64,000 nucleotides of DNA from Polycladomyces abyssicola. Its GTDB lineage: Bacteria; Bacillota; Bacilli; Thermoactinomycetales; JIR-001. Below, one piece after another: positions 1 through 13,168 of this stretch. Made by a program: the position numbers and the translations under genes. Numbering within the stretch: position 1 is the stretch's first letter; each line of letters starts with the position of its first letter. The stretch spans positions 360,001 through 424,000 of the forward strand of contig NZ_AP024601.1 in assembly GCF_018326425.1 (NCBI RefSeq). The letters are read 5' to 3'. A model generated the notes under the pieces. The model saw only the letters and a list, made by a program, of their open reading frames with translations. It had not been told where the DNA came from and ran no database searches.

Positions 1-2310
<2,310 letters not shown>

Positions 2311-2371
2311 ACTCGCAAGTGAATGCAGACGATCCCGTAACCAATTTTGAAGGTGTAACCAAACACCATAT

Positions 2372-2494
<123 letters not shown>

Positions 2495-2502
2495 GTCGAA
2501 AC

Positions 2503-2537
2503 AAAGCAGCTCACCATCATGGTGGGCTGCTTTTTTG
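2503..2537 (+). terminator. Intrinsic terminator of the rRNA operon
   Basis: GCAGCTCACC pairs with GGTGGGCTGC (one G-T pair) around the loop ATCAT and is followed directly by seven T's. It lies right after the 5S gene, as expected for rRNA operon termination. Confidence 0.85.
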
Positions 2538-2707
2538 TTTGCAAAGGAATAAAAAACATTTGCCCAGTCGTTCGAGATCGCTTATGATAGACGTCAAATT
2601 CGATTGAATGAGTGGATGATCGGCTGTTGAACGGACTGCATCACCTTTCATCGAAGAAGTCGTTTTTTCCTGACGGAACGATTGTATCCACTGCGGGATA
2701 ATCCGAA

Positions 2708-2755
2708 AAACACGAACAGAAAATATGAATGGTCAATTAAATGTTCGTATTTCCA
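2708..2755 (+). promoter_or_regulatory. PurR operator (two inverted PurBox half-sites)
   Basis: AAACACGAACAGAAA (CGAACA at 2713-2718) and ATGTTCGTATTTCC (TGTTCG at 2742-2747) form an inverted pair directly upstream of the -35 element. In B. subtilis, PurR binds two inverted PurBoxes with a central CGAAC separated by about 16-17 bp upstream of the pur operon. The match in half-site sequence, spacing and position is good. PurR itself is not in this window. Confidence 0.75.
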
Positions 2756-2784
2756 TTGACTCCAGTTTGTATAGAATGTTAAAC
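2756..2784 (+). promoter_or_regulatory. Probable sigma-A promoter of the pur operon
   Basis: TTGACT at 2756-2761 is followed 17 bases later by TTAAAC at 2779-2784. The -35 is strong and the -10 is weak. It sits between the PurBoxes and the riboswitch, which is the arrangement known from B. subtilis purE. The exact -10 is uncertain. Confidence 0.5.
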
Positions 2785-2800
2785 TGATACTGCATGTGAT

Positions 2801-2875
2801 TTTTCTCATATATGCTCGGGAATATGGCTCGAGTGTCTCTACCCGGAAACCGTAAATTTCCGGACTATGGGAAAA
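2801..2875 (+). ncRNA. Purine (guanine-type) riboswitch aptamer
   Basis: The P1 stem pairs TTTTCTCATA with TATGGGAAAA. Between them lie the conserved purine aptamer elements: the ATATGG of P2/L2, the TCTACC junction J2/3, the CCGTAAA loop L3 and the ACTATGG J3/1. The specificity base in the GGACTATGGG segment is C, which in this family indicates guanine rather than adenine binding (adenine aptamers have T there). It is located between the pur promoter and purE, where B. subtilis also has a guanine riboswitch. Confidence 0.93.
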
Positions 2876-2894
2876 ATCTTCCTTCGGTGTGTCC

Positions 2895-2943
2895 TCCGAA
2901 CGGCAGATTTTTCCTGATGAAATATCTGCGTTCGGATTTTTTC
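2895..2943 (+). terminator. Riboswitch-controlled terminator upstream of purE
   Basis: TCCGAACGGCAGAT pairs with ATCTGCGTTCGGA with one bulged G and is followed by TTTTTTC. The 3' strand of the aptamer's P1, GGGAAAAATCT, can pair instead with AGATTTTTCC in the 5' arm, which would form an antiterminator. The prediction is that guanine binding locks P1 and lets the terminator form, switching the operon off. Confidence 0.85.
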
Positions 2944-2976
2944 TTGGATAGATTCTCGATGTAGAGGAGTTGTGCC

Positions 2977-3465
2977 ATGAATCAACCACGTGTCGGCGTA
3001 ATCATGGGGAGCACGTCGGATTGGCCTACAATGAAGCGGGCTTGCGAAGTATTGGATGAGTTGGGCATCCCGTATGAGGCACGTGTCGTTTCCGCGCATC
3101 GGACACCGGATGAAATGTTCGCCTATGCAGAAGAGGCGGAGAAGCGTGGAATCGAGGTGATCATTGCCGGGGCGGGCGGGGCGGCCCATTTGCCGGGAAT
3201 GGTCGCCTCCAAAACGGTATTGCCCGTCATTGGTGTCCCAGTCAAATCTTCGTCACTCAACGGTTTGGATTCCCTGTTGTCGATCGTTCAGATGCCGGGT
3301 GGCGTACCAGTGGCAACCGTGGCGATCGGAGAGAGCGGTGCGGTGAACGCCGGTTTGCTGGCGGCGGAAATACTGGGAATCGGCGACCCTGATATTCGCG
3401 AACGCCTGAAACAACGGCGGGCACGGATCCGTCAACAAGTGATCGAATCAGGTGATCTGACATGA
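2977..3465 (+). CDS. purE: 5-(carboxyamino)imidazole ribonucleotide mutase PurE
   Basis: This 162-residue protein carries the class I PurE signatures: [13 protein letters not shown] near the N-terminus and [10 protein letters not shown] at about 40-49, followed by the [11 protein letters not shown] phosphate-binding segment. It converts N5-CAIR to CAIR in de novo purine synthesis, working with PurK. The ATG follows GAGGAG with normal spacing. It is the first gene of the pur operon and its stop overlaps the purK start (ATGA). Expression is predicted to be controlled by PurR and the guanine riboswitch upstream. Confidence 0.97.
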   Translation: MNQPRVGVIMGSTSDWPTMKRACEVLDELGIPYEARVVSAHRTPDEMFAYAEEAEKRGIEVIIAGAGGAAHLPGMVASKTVLPVIGVPVKSSSLNGLDSLLSIVQMPGGVPVATVAIGESGAVNAGLLAAEILGIGDPDIRERLKQRRARIRQQVIESGDLT

Positions 3466-4643
3466 TGGAACTGCAAGTCAAACCGACAACCGTATTGTTG
3501 CCGGGAAGCACTGTGGGAATTTTGGGCGGCGGTCAGTTGGGACGCATGGTGATCCTCGAGGGACGGAAGTTGGGATATCGTTTCATCACACTGGACCCTT
3601 CGACAGATTGTCCTGGCAGCCAAGTGTCAGACCACCACATCTCCGCCGGGTATCATGATGTTCTTGCCGCAGAACAATTGGGCGAATGGTCAGACGTGGT
3701 GGCATACGAATTTGAAAACATCGACCCCGAAGTGGTTAAACGGCTGGAGGAAAAGGTTTTTGTCCCGCAAGGCAGTCGTTTGCTGGAAATCACTCAGCAT
3801 CGGGTACGGGAAAAAGAGACGCTGGACGCTTGCGGCATCCCCGTCGCCGCGTTCCGGGTGGTCCACGACACGGAGCAATTGCGTGACGCTGCCGCAGAAT
3901 TGGGTTATCCGTGTGTGCTGAAGACGGTTACGGGCGGATACGACGGGAAAGGTCAGCGAATTTTGCGCGGGGAGAAAGACGTGGAGCCAGCTTGGCAGGC
4001 GCTGTCCCGACCGGGGGAACCCTGCATTGTGGAGCAGTTTGTTCCGTTTATCAAAGAATTGTCGGTGGTGGTGGCACGCAATCTGCATGGCCAGATCGCT
4101 ACATTCCCTGTGGTGGAAAATATTCACCGGCATCATATTTTGCACGTGACGCTGGCACCAGCGCCGGTTTACGAGCGAATCGCCGCACGTGCCGAACAGT
4201 TGGCCCGCGATGTAGCGGAGAAACTGGAGATAACGGGACTTTGCGCGGTGGAAATGTTTCTCTTGGAGGACGGACAATTGCTGGTGAACGAGTTGGCCCC
4301 GCGTCCGCACAACTCCGGACATTTTACGTACGATGCCTGCGCGACCTCGCAGTTTGAGCAGTTTCTGCGGGCGATTTGCGGTCTGCCATTGGGCTCGACC
4401 CGCTTGTTAACCCCGGCCGTGATGGTCAACATACTGGGGGAGCATGTGGAGCCGTTGATACAGCGGATTCCGACCTTACCCGACAATGTGAAGGTGCATC
4501 TATACGGGAAAAAAGAGGCAAAACCCGGACGCAAAATGGGGCACGTCACCGTTTTGGGCGAGTCGCTGGCGGAAGCGTGGGGTACGGTTCAACAGCTCGG
4601 TATTTGGGAAGACGAAGACATGGACATATTCGAGAACAATTGA
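3462..4643 (+). CDS. purK: N5-carboxyaminoimidazole ribonucleotide synthase PurK
   Basis: This 393-residue ATP-grasp enzyme makes N5-CAIR from AIR, ATP and bicarbonate, the substrate of the preceding PurE. The N-terminal [11 protein letters not shown] motif is typical of Pur[13 protein letters not shown] (about 155-166) is the ATP-grasp loop, and [12 protein letters not shown] near 280 is the active-site signature. The length is normal. Tandem ATGs at 3462 and 3465 overlap the purE stop and no strong Shine-Dalgarno is visible, so translational coupling to purE is likely. Confidence 0.96.
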   Translation: MMELQVKPTTVLLPGSTVGILGGGQLGRMVILEGRKLGYRFITLDPSTDCPGSQVSDHHISAGYHDVLAAEQLGEWSDVVAYEFENIDPEVVKRLEEKVFVPQGSRLLEITQHRVREKETLDACGIPVAAFRVVHDTEQLRDAAAELGYPCVLKTVTGGYDGKGQRILRGEKDVEPAWQALSRPGEPCIVEQFVPFIKELSVVVARNLHGQIATFPVVENIHRHHILHVTLAPAPVYERIAARAEQLARDVAEKLEITGLCAVEMFLLEDGQLLVNELAPRPHNSGHFTYDACATSQFEQFLRAICGLPLGSTRLLTPAVMVNILGEHVEPLIQRIPTLPDNVKVHLYGKKEAKPGRKMGHVTVLGESLAEAWGTVQQLGIWEDEDMDIFENN

Positions 4644-4825
4644 CCGTTTCACAACGGAACATGACACTGTAGTTTTGACCTAAGATGATCCAGGCTGTTT
4701 ACAGAGTTGCGGGCTCCGATTTTCCACCAGCTCCGCACCGAGCTTGTCGATGGAGCGAGGGGAAATGGGGCACCCCGATCAATAACCGATTATCATCGAG
4801 TCGTTGTTGAAAGAGAGGGAATGCT

Positions 4826-6124
4826 GTGATTGAACGATACACACGACCGGAAATGAAGGAAATCTGGAATGACGAGAACCGATACCGAGCATGGCTGGAA
4901 GTGGAGATTTTGGCGTGTGAAGCTTGGGCGGAATTGGGCGTGATTCCCAAAGAGGACGTGGAGAAAATCCGGAAAAATGCCCGGATCAACATCGGACGCA
5001 TTCTGGAGATCGAGCAGGATACCCGTCATGATGTGGTGGCGTTCACCCGTGCGGTCGCGGAAACATTGGGTCCTGAATCCAAATGGGTTCATTACGGATT
5101 GACCTCCACCGACGTGGTGGACACGGCTCTGTCCTATCTGCTGCTACAAGCCAACCGCATCTTGCTGAAGGATATCGATCATTTTCTCGATGTCTTGAAA
5201 AGAAAAGCGCTGGAACACAAAGAGACAGTCATGATGGGACGGACGCACGGAGTACATGCGGAACCCACCACATTCGGACTGAAAATGGCACTGTGGTATG
5301 CCGAGATGAAACGCAACCGCGACCGTTTCGTCCGGGCGATGGAAGAGGTACGGGTCGGCAAAATCTCCGGCGCCGTCGGCACCTATGCCAATATCGACCC
5401 GTTTGTTGAACAGTATGTTTGCGACAAACTGGGATTGAAACCGGCGCCGATCTCTACGCAGACCCTGCAGCGGGATCGTCATGCGGAATATATGGCGACA
5501 CTGGCTTTGATCGCCACGTCGTTGGAGAAATTTGCGGTGGAAATCCGGGGTCTGCAGAAGAGCGAGATCCGCGAAGTGGAGGAAGCCTTCAAAAAAGGAC
5601 AAAAAGGTTCCTCGGCGATGCCGCACAAACGTAACCCGGTCGGATCGGAAAATATCACCGGCTTGTCCCGCGTCATTCGCGGACATATGCTGTCGGCCTA
5701 CGAAAACGTACCGCTTTGGCATGAACGAGACATTTCCCACTCGTCCGTGGAGCGCATCATTCTGCCAGATGCAACCACGCTGCTCAATTACATGTTGCGC
5801 CGGTTTGCGGGAATCGTCGAAGAACTGACGGTTCTGCCGGACAACATGAAACGGAATATGGAAGCTACCTACGGACTGATTTATTCGCAACGCGTCCTGC
5901 TCTCTCTGATCGACAAGGGATTGAAGCGGGAAGAAGCGTATGACCGCGTGCAAAAGCTGGCCATGCAAGCCTGGGAGGAACAACGTCCGTTCCGCGGGCT
6001 GGTGGAAAGCGACGAATTGATCACAAACACGTTGTCACCGGAAGAAATCGCGGATTGTTTCGATTACCGTCATCACCTGAAGCATGTGGACACCATTTTC
6101 CGCCGGTTGGGTTTGGTGGAATAA
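4826..6124 (+). CDS. purB: Adenylosuccinate lyase PurB
   Basis: This 432-residue member of the fumarase/aspartase superfamily cleaves SAICAR to AICAR and adenylosuccinate to AMP. The superfamily signature [17 protein letters not shown] is present around residue 262-278, and TSTDVVDTA and [15 protein letters not shown] are the other conserved active-site regions. The start is GTG after AGAGAGGGAATGCT. A 182-bp gap separates it from purK; I saw no terminator in that gap, so read-through from purE is expected. Confidence 0.97.
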   Translation: MIERYTRPEMKEIWNDENRYRAWLEVEILACEAWAELGVIPKEDVEKIRKNARINIGRILEIEQDTRHDVVAFTRAVAETLGPESKWVHYGLTSTDVVDTALSYLLLQANRILLKDIDHFLDVLKRKALEHKETVMMGRTHGVHAEPTTFGLKMALWYAEMKRNRDRFVRAMEEVRVGKISGAVGTYANIDPFVEQYVCDKLGLKPAPISTQTLQRDRHAEYMATLALIATSLEKFAVEIRGLQKSEIREVEEAFKKGQKGSSAMPHKRNPVGSENITGLSRVIRGHMLSAYENVPLWHERDISHSSVERIILPDATTLLNYMLRRFAGIVEELTVLPDNMKRNMEATYGLIYSQRVLLSLIDKGLKREEAYDRVQKLAMQAWEEQRPFRGLVESDELITNTLSPEEIADCFDYRHHLKHVDTIFRRLGLVE

Positions 6125-6221
6125 AAGTGGGCTGACTGGCGATTAGTCCAGGCCTGCACGGGAAGATAGGGACGGAATGTATCGTCGATGAATCGGGAAA
6201 CGGGAAAAGGAGAGACCGAAC

Positions 6222-6938
6222 ATGATTCGGGGAGACCTGCTCTACGAAGGAAAAGCCAAAAAACTGTATCGGACGGATGATCCGAACGTGTTGTGGGTGG
6301 AGTACAAAGATGACGCCACCGCTTTCAACGGGGAGAAAAAAGCGCAACTGGCCGGGAAGGGAGAGATGAATAACCGCATCGCTGCATTCTTTTTCCGGTA
6401 CTTGCGCGAAAACGGTGTGGACAACCACTTCCTTCAGGAAGTCTCCCCGACCGAACAATGGGTCCGAAAAGTCACCATCATACCGTTGGAGGTGGTGGTG
6501 CGCAACCGTGCGGCCGGTAGTATGGCCAAACGGCTGGGACTGGAAGAAGGACGTATGTTGCCGCGCCCGATCGTCGAGTTTTACTACAAAAACGATGAGT
6601 TGAAGGATCCGTTGATCACGGAAGATCATATCGATGTGCTGGGATTGGCCACCGTCGATCAGCGGGAAGAGATGAAACGCATCGCCTTGCAGGTAAACGA
6701 CTTGTTAGGCAAAAAGATGCAGGAGCTCGGGGTAACGTTGGTTGATTTCAAACTGGAATTCGGGATCGATCCGGACGGACGGTTGATCCTGGCGGATGAA
6801 ATCTCACCGGATACGTGCCGTTTCTGGGATGTGAAGACGGGCAAAGTGTTGGACAAGGACCGTTTCCGCCGCGATCTGGGAAATGTGGTGGAGGCGTATC
6901 GGGAAATCTGGAACCGGTTGGAGGGGACAACACCATGA
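6222..6938 (+). CDS. purC: Phosphoribosylaminoimidazole-succinocarboxamide synthase PurC
   Basis: This 238-residue SAICAR synthetase condenses CAIR with aspartate using ATP. It begins with the typical LLYEGKAKKLYRTDD region and has the signatures PLEVVVRNRAAGS (about 88-100) and LKLEFG/DEISPDTCRFWD towards the C-terminus. A strong AAAAGGAGAG precedes the ATG. The last bases CATGA overlap the purS start, so the two are translationally coupled. Confidence 0.97.
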   Translation: MIRGDLLYEGKAKKLYRTDDPNVLWVEYKDDATAFNGEKKAQLAGKGEMNNRIAAFFFRYLRENGVDNHFLQEVSPTEQWVRKVTIIPLEVVVRNRAAGSMAKRLGLEEGRMLPRPIVEFYYKNDELKDPLITEDHIDVLGLATVDQREEMKRIALQVNDLLGKKMQELGVTLVDFKLEFGIDPDGRLILADEISPDTCRFWDVKTGKVLDKDRFRRDLGNVVEAYREIWNRLEGTTP

Positions 6939-7186
6939 TCAAAGCGACGATTGTAGTCATGTTGAAGCCGGGTGTGCTCGATCCACAGGGAAGTGCGGTC
7001 AAAGGCTCGCTCCACTCGCTGGGGTTTGAAGAGGTAACGGAGGTTCGCATCGGCAAGCGAATGGAAGTGTGGCTCAACACCGATAACCGGGCGGAAGCTG
7101 AAGCCCGCGTAGCTGCCATGTGCGACAAGCTGTTGGCCAATCCGGTGATTGAAAATTACACGTTTGAGCTGGAGGAGGGAGCCTGA
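6935..7186 (+). CDS. purS: Phosphoribosylformylglycinamidine synthase subunit PurS
   Basis: This 83-residue protein starts [19 protein letters not shown], the characteristic PurS opening, and has the conserved GF-EV-VRIGK pattern. PurS bridges PurQ and PurL in the FGAM synthase complex of Gram-positive bacteria and archaea. The start at 6935 lies within the ATGA overlap with purC and is preceded by GGAGGGG. Its stop overlaps the purQ start by one base. Confidence 0.95.
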   Translation: MIKATIVVMLKPGVLDPQGSAVKGSLHSLGFEEVTEVRIGKRMEVWLNTDNRAEAEARVAAMCDKLLANPVIENYTFELEEGA

Positions 7187-7869
7187 TGCGCTTTGCGGTT
7201 CCGGTGTTTCCCGGTTCCAATTGCGATGTGGACTGTTTGAAAGCTGTCGAAGATGTGTTGAGGGTTCCGGTCGAACCGGTATGGCACCAAGAGCGGGGTT
7301 TGAGTGAGTATGATGCGATTATTCTTCCCGGCGGTTTTTCCTATGGCGACTATCTGCGTACGGGCGCATTGGCGCGATTTTCTCCGGTGATGGACAGTGT
7401 GATTGAAGCGGCCGAACGGGGCAAATTGGTCGTCGGCATTTGCAACGGGTTTCAGATTTTGTTGGAAGCAGGCTTGCTGCCGGGCGCGATGCGGCGTAAC
7501 GACCACTTGCAATTCCGTTGCGACATCCAACCGCTCCGGGTGGAAAACACAAAATTGCCGTTTACGCGGGACTATCGGGAAGGGGAAATCATCCGAATCC
7601 CGATCGCACACGGCGAAGGCAACTATTACTGTGACGAGGCAACATTGGCAGAGTTGAAACAACACAACCAAATCGTGTTCCGCTATGTCGAGGAAAATCC
7701 GAACGGTTCGGTAGACGACATCGCCGGGATCGTCAACCGGCAGGGCAATGTGCTCGGGATGATGCCCCACCCGGAACGGGCGGTGCATGATTGGTTGGGA
7801 TCGGTGGACGGTGTGCGTTTCTTCACTTCGATGCTGGCTTACTGGGAGGAGAATTACGGTGCGGCTTGA
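7186..7869 (+). CDS. purQ: Phosphoribosylformylglycinamidine synthase glutaminase subunit PurQ
   Basis: This 227-residue class I glutamine amidotransferase supplies ammonia to Pur[11 protein letters not shown] opens the protein, [12 protein letters not shown] is the oxyanion region, GICNGFQIL (about 85-93) contains the nucleophilic Cys, and the C-terminal MMPHPERA carries the catalytic His/Glu pair. It overlaps purS by one base and purL by 11 bases. AGCTGGAGGAGGGAGCCTG gives a strong ribosome binding site. Confidence 0.97.
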   Translation: MRFAVPVFPGSNCDVDCLKAVEDVLRVPVEPVWHQERGLSEYDAIILPGGFSYGDYLRTGALARFSPVMDSVIEAAERGKLVVGICNGFQILLEAGLLPGAMRRNDHLQFRCDIQPLRVENTKLPFTRDYREGEIIRIPIAHGEGNYYCDEATLAELKQHNQIVFRYVEENPNGSVDDIAGIVNRQGNVLGMMPHPERAVHDWLGSVDGVRFFTSMLAYWEENYGAA

Positions 7870-10123
7870 ACAGGCGACAAAGGTGTTGGAACCGACGCCC
7901 GAGATGATTCGGGATCATAAACTGTATCGGGAAATGGGCTTGACCGAAGAGGAGTATCAGCAGGTGATCGGCCATTTGGGACGTCTGCCCAACTGGACGG
8001 AAACGGGCATTTACAGCGTAATGTGGTCGGAACACTGCAGTTACAAAAACTCCAAACCATTGCTGCGCCGTTTTCCCACCGAAGGGCCGCGTGTGTTGCA
8101 GGGGCCTGGTGAAGGAGCCGGCGTGATCGATATCGGTGACGGCCAAGCAGTGGTGTTCAAGATTGAAAGCCACAACCATCCGTCCGCCATCGAGCCGTTC
8201 CAGGGAGCGGCGACCGGAGTGGGCGGTATCATCCGCGACGTGTTTTCGATGGGCGCCCGTCCGGTGGCGTTGCTCAATTCGCTCCGCTTCGGTGAATTGA
8301 GCTCCCCGCGTGTACGTTATCTGTTGGAGCGCGTGGTGGCGGGGATCGCGCATTACGGCAACTCAATCGGGATTCCGACGGTGGGTGGCGAAGTGGCGTT
8401 TGATGCGCGGTATGAAGGCAATCCGTTGGTCAACGCGATGTGTGTCGGCATTCTGCCCCATGAACATCTGCAAAAAGGGGTGGCCAAAGGTGTCGGCAAC
8501 CCGGTGATTTACGTCGGTGCCAGCACGGGACGCGACGGTATCCATGGTGCCACGTTCGCATCCGAGGAACTGAGCGAAGAATCGGAGGAGAAGCGTCCGT
8601 CCGTGCAAGTGGGCGACCCCTTTATGGAGAAGCTCCTGTTGGAAGCCTGCATGGAATTGGTGGAAATGGGTATTCTGATCGGTATCCAGGACATGGGAGC
8701 AGCCGGGTTGACCTGCTCCAGCTCCGAGATGGCGGCTAAAGGCGGCTGCGGAATGGAATTGGATTTGGATCGGGTTCCCCAGCGTGAGGCCGACATGACA
8801 CCGTATGAGATCATGCTGTCCGAATCACAAGAGCGCATGTTGTTGGTCGTGGAAAAAGGGCGCGAAGAAGAAGTGAAACGCGTATTTGACAAGTGGGGTC
8901 TCAACTCCGCCGTAATCGGCCGCGTGACGGATGACGGTCGTCTGCGCCTGCGCCATCGGGGTGAGTGGGTGGCCGATATCCCGGTGAAAACGTTGGTGGA
9001 TGACGCGCCCGTTTATGTAAGAGAAGCACGAGAGCCGGAATATTATCGCAGCTTTGCAGATTTCGACGCCAGCGCCGAACTTGAGAACGTTGATCCGCAA
9101 GACGCCGTGAAACGGGTGCTGGCATCTCCGACGGTGGCGAGCAAGAAGTGGATCTACCGACAATACGATCACATGGTGCGCACTTCCACCGCGGTACGTC
9201 CGGGCTCGGATGCGGCGGTGATCGTATTGCGCGGTACGGAGAAAGCGTTGGCCATGTGTACGGATGCCAACGGGCGTTATGTCTATCTCGATCCCGAACA
9301 GGGCGGAGCCATCGCCGTGGCCGAAGCGGCACGCAACGTGGTCTGCTCCGGCGCGGAGCCGATCGGGATTACGGACTGTCTGAATTTCGGCAACCCGGAA
9401 AAACCGGAGATCTACTGGCAAATGTCCCGGGCGATCGACGGAATGAGCGCAGCGTGCCGTGCGCTCAACACACCGGTGATCGGCGGCAACGTCAGCCTGT
9501 ACAACGAGAGCAACGGTCAAGCGGTGTTGCCCACTCCCGTGGTCGGCATGGTGGGGTTGATCGAAAAACGGGAGCACATCACCACGCAAGCGTTCAAAGA
9601 AGACGGCCATGTGATCTACCTGGTGGGAGAGACGTTCAATGAGTTGGGCGGCAGTGAACTGCAGAAAGTGGTGACGGGTCGTATCGCCGGACGTCCGCCG
9701 CGCATCGATCTGGAAAAGGAAAAACGGGTGCAAGACTTCACTTTGTCAGCGATTCGAAAAGGCTGGGTGGCTTCGGCGCACGATCTGTCCGAAGGCGGAT
9801 TAGCCGTGGCCCTGGCTGAATCCTGTATCAGCGGCAATCGCGGGGCGCAAGTAGAGATCCATACAACGCTGTCGGCGACAACGTTCCTCTTCAGTGAAAG
9901 CCAGTCCCGTGTATTGCTCAGTGTGTCTGAGGAGCATGCATCCGCATTGGCATCACTGGCTGACGAATACGGCGTCCCCCTCCAGTGCATCGGTCGGGTC
10001 GGTGGTGAACAGTTGCGGGTAAAGGTAAACGATGTGCAGGCGATGAATGTACCGGTGGCAGATTTGACCGCTCTATGGGAAGGAGCGATACCATGCGCGA
10101 TGAATGCATCTTCGACGAACTGA
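7859..10123 (+). CDS. purL: Phosphoribosylformylglycinamidine synthase subunit PurL (short type)
   Basis: The 754-residue protein is the small-type FGAM synthase II that works with PurS and Pur[11 protein letters not shown] (about 58-67) and [20 protein letters not shown] (about 100-119) are family signatures, and [17 protein letters not shown] follows in the first half. The GTG at 7859 was chosen because GGGAGGAGAATTAC precedes it and the protein then begins [15 protein letters not shown]. The first bases overlap the end of purQ; the end overlaps purF. Confidence 0.96.
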   Translation: MRLEQATKVLEPTPEMIRDHKLYREMGLTEEEYQQVIGHLGRLPNWTETGIYSVMWSEHCSYKNSKPLLRRFPTEGPRVLQGPGEGAGVIDIGDGQAVVFKIESHNHPSAIEPFQGAATGVGGIIRDVFSMGARPVALLNSLRFGELSSPRVRYLLERVVAGIAHYGNSIGIPTVGGEVAFDARYEGNPLVNAMCVGILPHEHLQKGVAKGVGNPVIYVGASTGRDGIHGATFASEELSEESEEKRPSVQVGDPFMEKLLLEACMELVEMGILIGIQDMGAAGLTCSSSEMAAKGGCGMELDLDRVPQREADMTPYEIMLSESQERMLLVVEKGREEEVKRVFDKWGLNSAVIGRVTDDGRLRLRHRGEWVADIPVKTLVDDAPVYVREAREPEYYRSFADFDASAELENVDPQDAVKRVLASPTVASKKWIYRQYDHMVRTSTAVRPGSDAAVIVLRGTEKALAMCTDANGRYVYLDPEQGGAIAVAEAARNVVCSGAEPIGITDCLNFGNPEKPEIYWQMSRAIDGMSAACRALNTPVIGGNVSLYNESNGQAVLPTPVVGMVGLIEKREHITTQAFKEDGHVIYLVGETFNELGGSELQKVVTGRIAGRPPRIDLEKEKRVQDFTLSAIRKGWVASAHDLSEGGLAVALAESCISGNRGAQVEIHTTLSATTFLFSESQSRVLLSVSEEHASALASLADEYGVPLQCIGRVGGEQLRVKVNDVQAMNVPVADLTALWEGAIPCAMNASSTN

Positions 10124-11508
10124 AAGAAGAGTGCGGGGTGTTCGCCGTTATCGGTCATCCGTCGGCAGCGCAATTGACGTATTATGGCTTGCACGCACTT
10201 CAGCATCGCGGGCAGGAAAGCGCGGGCATCGTCACGACCGACGGGACCAGGTTTCGCCATCACCGGGGAATGGGACTGGTGACCGAGGTGTTCCAAGGGG
10301 ATGTGCTGTCCAAATTGACGGGAAACACGGCCATCGGTCATGTTCGTTACTCCACCACCGGAGAAAGCGGGATCAATAACGCTCAACCACTGGTGTTCAA
10401 CTATGTCGCAGGTGAGCTTGCGTTGTGCACCAACGGCAACCTGGTTAACGCGCAGCGGTTGCGCAGAGCATTGGAGCGGGAAGGTTCCATCTTCCAGACG
10501 ACGACCGACACGGAAGTGATTCCCCATCTGATCGCCCGTTCCCGCCATACCAATCTTGTGGATGCGGCTAAGGAAGCGTTGAATCAGGTAATGGGCGGGT
10601 TTGCCCTGTTGATTTTGACCAATGAACAATTGATTGCCGCATCCGACCCCCATGGGTTGCGTCCGCTTTCCTTGGGACGGCTGGGGGATGCGATTGTGTT
10701 TGCTTCCGAGACGTGTGCTTTGGACGTGATCGGTGCGGAATACGTGCGAGAGGTCGAACCGGGCGAGATGCTGATCATCGATGCCGATGGGATGCGCGTC
10801 GATCGGTTCGCCCCACCGGCACGGCGGGCAGTTTGCTCGTTTGAATACATTTACTTTGCTCGCCCGGACAGCGACATCAGCGGCATCAACGTGCATGCCG
10901 CGCGGAAACGGCTTGGTCAACAACTGGCCAAGGAAGCACCGGTCGAAGCCGATGTGGTCACCGGTGTGCCGGACTCCAGCATTTCCGCGGCGATCGGGTA
11001 TGCGGAAGCGACCGGGATCCCGTATGAATTGGGTCTGATCAAAAACCGGTATGTAGGTCGCACGTTTATCCAGCCGAGTCAGGAATTGCGTGAACAGGGT
11101 GTCAAGATGAAGTTGAGCGCAGTCCGCAAAGTGGTGGAAGGCAAACGGGTCGTCATGGTGGATGACTCGCTCGTTCGCGGGACGACCAGCCGACAGATCG
11201 TCAATCTCCTGCGCGAAGCAGGTGCGACAGAAGTGCATGTGCGCATCAGCTCCCCGCCGGTGCGATTCCCCTGCTACTATGGGATCGACACATCGGATCG
11301 GAAACAGTTGATCGCTGCCTCTCATTCCGTCGAGGAAATCCGGCAACTGATCGGGGCGGACAGTCTTGTGTTCCTGAGCAAGGAGGGCATGCTGGAAGCG
11401 ATCGGTCGCCCGACCGGGGAACCCGACAGAGGGCATTGCCTGGCCTGTTTTGACGGGAACTACCCCACGCTGGTGGAGGAGAGTCTGGTTTTGGAGGGAG
11501 AGCGATGA
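10093..11508 (+). CDS. purF: Amidophosphoribosyltransferase PurF
   Basis: This 471-residue enzyme makes phosphoribosylamine from PRPP and glutamine, the first committed step of the pathway. The N-terminus has a short leader before EECGVFAV; Cys14 would become the N-terminal nucleophile after propeptide removal, as in B. subtilis. [14 protein letters not shown] is the PRPP-binding motif. Cysteines in RFPCYYG and HCLACFDG match the positions that bind a 4Fe-4S cluster in the B. subtilis enzyme. The ATG at 10093 follows GGGAAGGAGCGATACC and overlaps purL by 31 bases. Confidence 0.97.
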   Translation: MRDECIFDELKEECGVFAVIGHPSAAQLTYYGLHALQHRGQESAGIVTTDGTRFRHHRGMGLVTEVFQGDVLSKLTGNTAIGHVRYSTTGESGINNAQPLVFNYVAGELALCTNGNLVNAQRLRRALEREGSIFQTTTDTEVIPHLIARSRHTNLVDAAKEALNQVMGGFALLILTNEQLIAASDPHGLRPLSLGRLGDAIVFASETCALDVIGAEYVREVEPGEMLIIDADGMRVDRFAPPARRAVCSFEYIYFARPDSDISGINVHAARKRLGQQLAKEAPVEADVVTGVPDSSISAAIGYAEATGIPYELGLIKNRYVGRTFIQPSQELREQGVKMKLSAVRKVVEGKRVVMVDDSLVRGTTSRQIVNLLREAGATEVHVRISSPPVRFPCYYGIDTSDRKQLIAASHSVEEIRQLIGADSLVFLSKEGMLEAIGRPTGEPDRGHCLACFDGNYPTLVEESLVLEGER

Positions 11509-12542
11509 GTGACGCGTACCGCGCGGCCGGTGTGGACATCGACGCAGGCAATGAAACAGTGGAACGGATCAAATCCCATGTGAAACGAACGATGAGACCC
11601 GAAGTGATCGGGAGCTTGGGCGGTTTCGGCGGACTGTTCTCCCTTCCTTCCTATCGGAACCCGGTACTGGTTTCTTCCACTGACGGTGTGGGGACCAAAT
11701 TGAAGATCGCATTTGCGATGGACAAACATGATACCATCGGGATCGATTGTGTGGCCATGTGTGTCAATGATGTAGTGGTGCAGGGAGCGGAACCGCTCTT
11801 TTTCCTCGATTATCTGGCTACGGGCAGATTGAATCCCGCTCAGGCGGAAGCGATCGTCAAAGGGATCGCCGACGGTTGCCAAGAGGCGGGATGTTCGCTG
11901 ATCGGCGGCGAAACGGCGGAAATGCCGGGGATGTACGGTGCAGGTGAATACGATGTGGCCGGTTTTTGCGTGGGTGCCGTGGAACGGGACCGTTTGTTGA
12001 CGGGAGAGAACATCGTTCCCGGTGATGTACTGATCGGGCTAGCTTCCAGCGGTATTCACAGCAACGGCTTTTCATTGGTTCGCAAAGTGTTGCTGGAAGA
12101 AAATCCGGATCGTTTGTACGACACAGTTCCATGGGGCGGGGCCACCGTCGGTGAAGTGCTGCTCACTCCCACCAAAATCTATGTCCAACCGTTCCTAGAA
12201 CTGATGAAACGGTTTGAGGTGAAGGCGGGAGCGCATATCACCGGCGGCGGATTAATCGAAAACATCCCGCGCGTGCTGCCGAAAGGATGCCGGGCCGAGA
12301 TTGACCGATCCACGTGGGAAGTGCCGCCCGTGTTGAAATGGATCGTGCGCGAGGGACGGCTCAGCGAGACGGATGCGTACCGAACATTCAACATGGGAAT
12401 CGGCATGGTGGTGATCTTGCCGGCGGATCAAGCGGAAGAAGCGCTGTCCGTTCTGCAGGAGATGGGGGAGACAGCCCATCTGATTGGACGGATCGCGGAA
12501 GGTGCCGGCGGGATTCGGTGGATCGGAGGCGGTAAGGCATGA
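11505..12542 (+). CDS. purM: Phosphoribosylformylglycinamidine cyclo-ligase PurM
   Basis: This 345-residue AIR synthetase shows the PurM/PurL fold motifs: [12 protein letters not shown] at about 64-75, [10 protein letters not shown] at about 107, [11 protein letters not shown] at about 139 and [15 protein letters not shown] at about 245. It closes the imidazole ring of FGAM to give AIR. The ATG overlaps the purF stop (GATGAG) and is preceded by GGAGGGAGAG. Its stop overlaps the purN start. Confidence 0.97.
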   Translation: MSDAYRAAGVDIDAGNETVERIKSHVKRTMRPEVIGSLGGFGGLFSLPSYRNPVLVSSTDGVGTKLKIAFAMDKHDTIGIDCVAMCVNDVVVQGAEPLFFLDYLATGRLNPAQAEAIVKGIADGCQEAGCSLIGGETAEMPGMYGAGEYDVAGFCVGAVERDRLLTGENIVPGDVLIGLASSGIHSNGFSLVRKVLLEENPDRLYDTVPWGGATVGEVLLTPTKIYVQPFLELMKRFEVKAGAHITGGGLIENIPRVLPKGCRAEIDRSTWEVPPVLKWIVREGRLSETDAYRTFNMGIGMVVILPADQAEEALSVLQEMGETAHLIGRIAEGAGGIRWIGGGKA

Positions 12543-13168
12543 GAATCGCCGTATTCGCTTCCGGGAGCGGCTCCAACTTTGAATCACTGGTGAAGGCGTC
12601 CCGCGAGCAGGGCTGGCCGGGGGAGATCGTGCTGCTCGTCTGTGACCGCCCCGGCGCCAAAGCATTGGAGCGGGCAGAGCGGTTGAAGGTGCCGGCCCGA
12701 TCATTCGTTCCCAAATCGTATCCCGATAAGGCAGCGTATGAAGCAGATGTCCTTCACCTGCTGCAGGAGTATCGTGTGGACTGGATCGTGCTGGCCGGAT
12801 ACATGCGGTTGATCGGTCCGACGCTGCTGACGGCCTATTATGGTCGAATCGTCAACATCCATCCTTCGTTGTTGCCGGCGTTTCCCGGCAAGCATGCCGT
12901 ACGACAGGCTCTGGAAAAAGGCGTCAAATGGACCGGCGTCACCGTTCATCTGGTGGACGAAGGGATGGACACGGGGCCAATTCTCGCGCAGGAGCCGGTA
13001 CCTGTGAAAGATGGGGACGATGAGACATTATTGACAAACAGAATCCAAACGGTGGAACACCGGTTGTATCCGGAAGTGGTACTTCGTTTGATCCGGGGTG
13101 AGATCGACACCGACGCGTTGATGAAGCAAAGGGAGGAGCAAACAACATGTCCATCCGACGTGCGTTGA
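12539..13168 (+). CDS. purN: Phosphoribosylglycinamide formyltransferase PurN
   Basis: This 209-residue enzyme transfers the formyl group of 10-formyl-THF to [18 protein letters not shown] at the N-terminus, [15 protein letters not shown] (about 104-118, with the catalytic Asn and His) and [11 protein letters not shown] (about 139-149, with the catalytic Asp) are all present. The start overlaps purM in ATGA after GGAGGCGGTAAGGC. The end runs 22 bases into purH. Confidence 0.96.
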   Translation: MRIAVFASGSGSNFESLVKASREQGWPGEIVLLVCDRPGAKALERAERLKVPARSFVPKSYPDKAAYEADVLHLLQEYRVDWIVLAGYMRLIGPTLLTAYYGRIVNIHPSLLPAFPGKHAVRQALEKGVKWTGVTVHLVDEGMDTGPILAQEPVPVKDGDDETLLTNRIQTVEHRLYPEVVLRLIRGEIDTDALMKQREEQTTCPSDVR

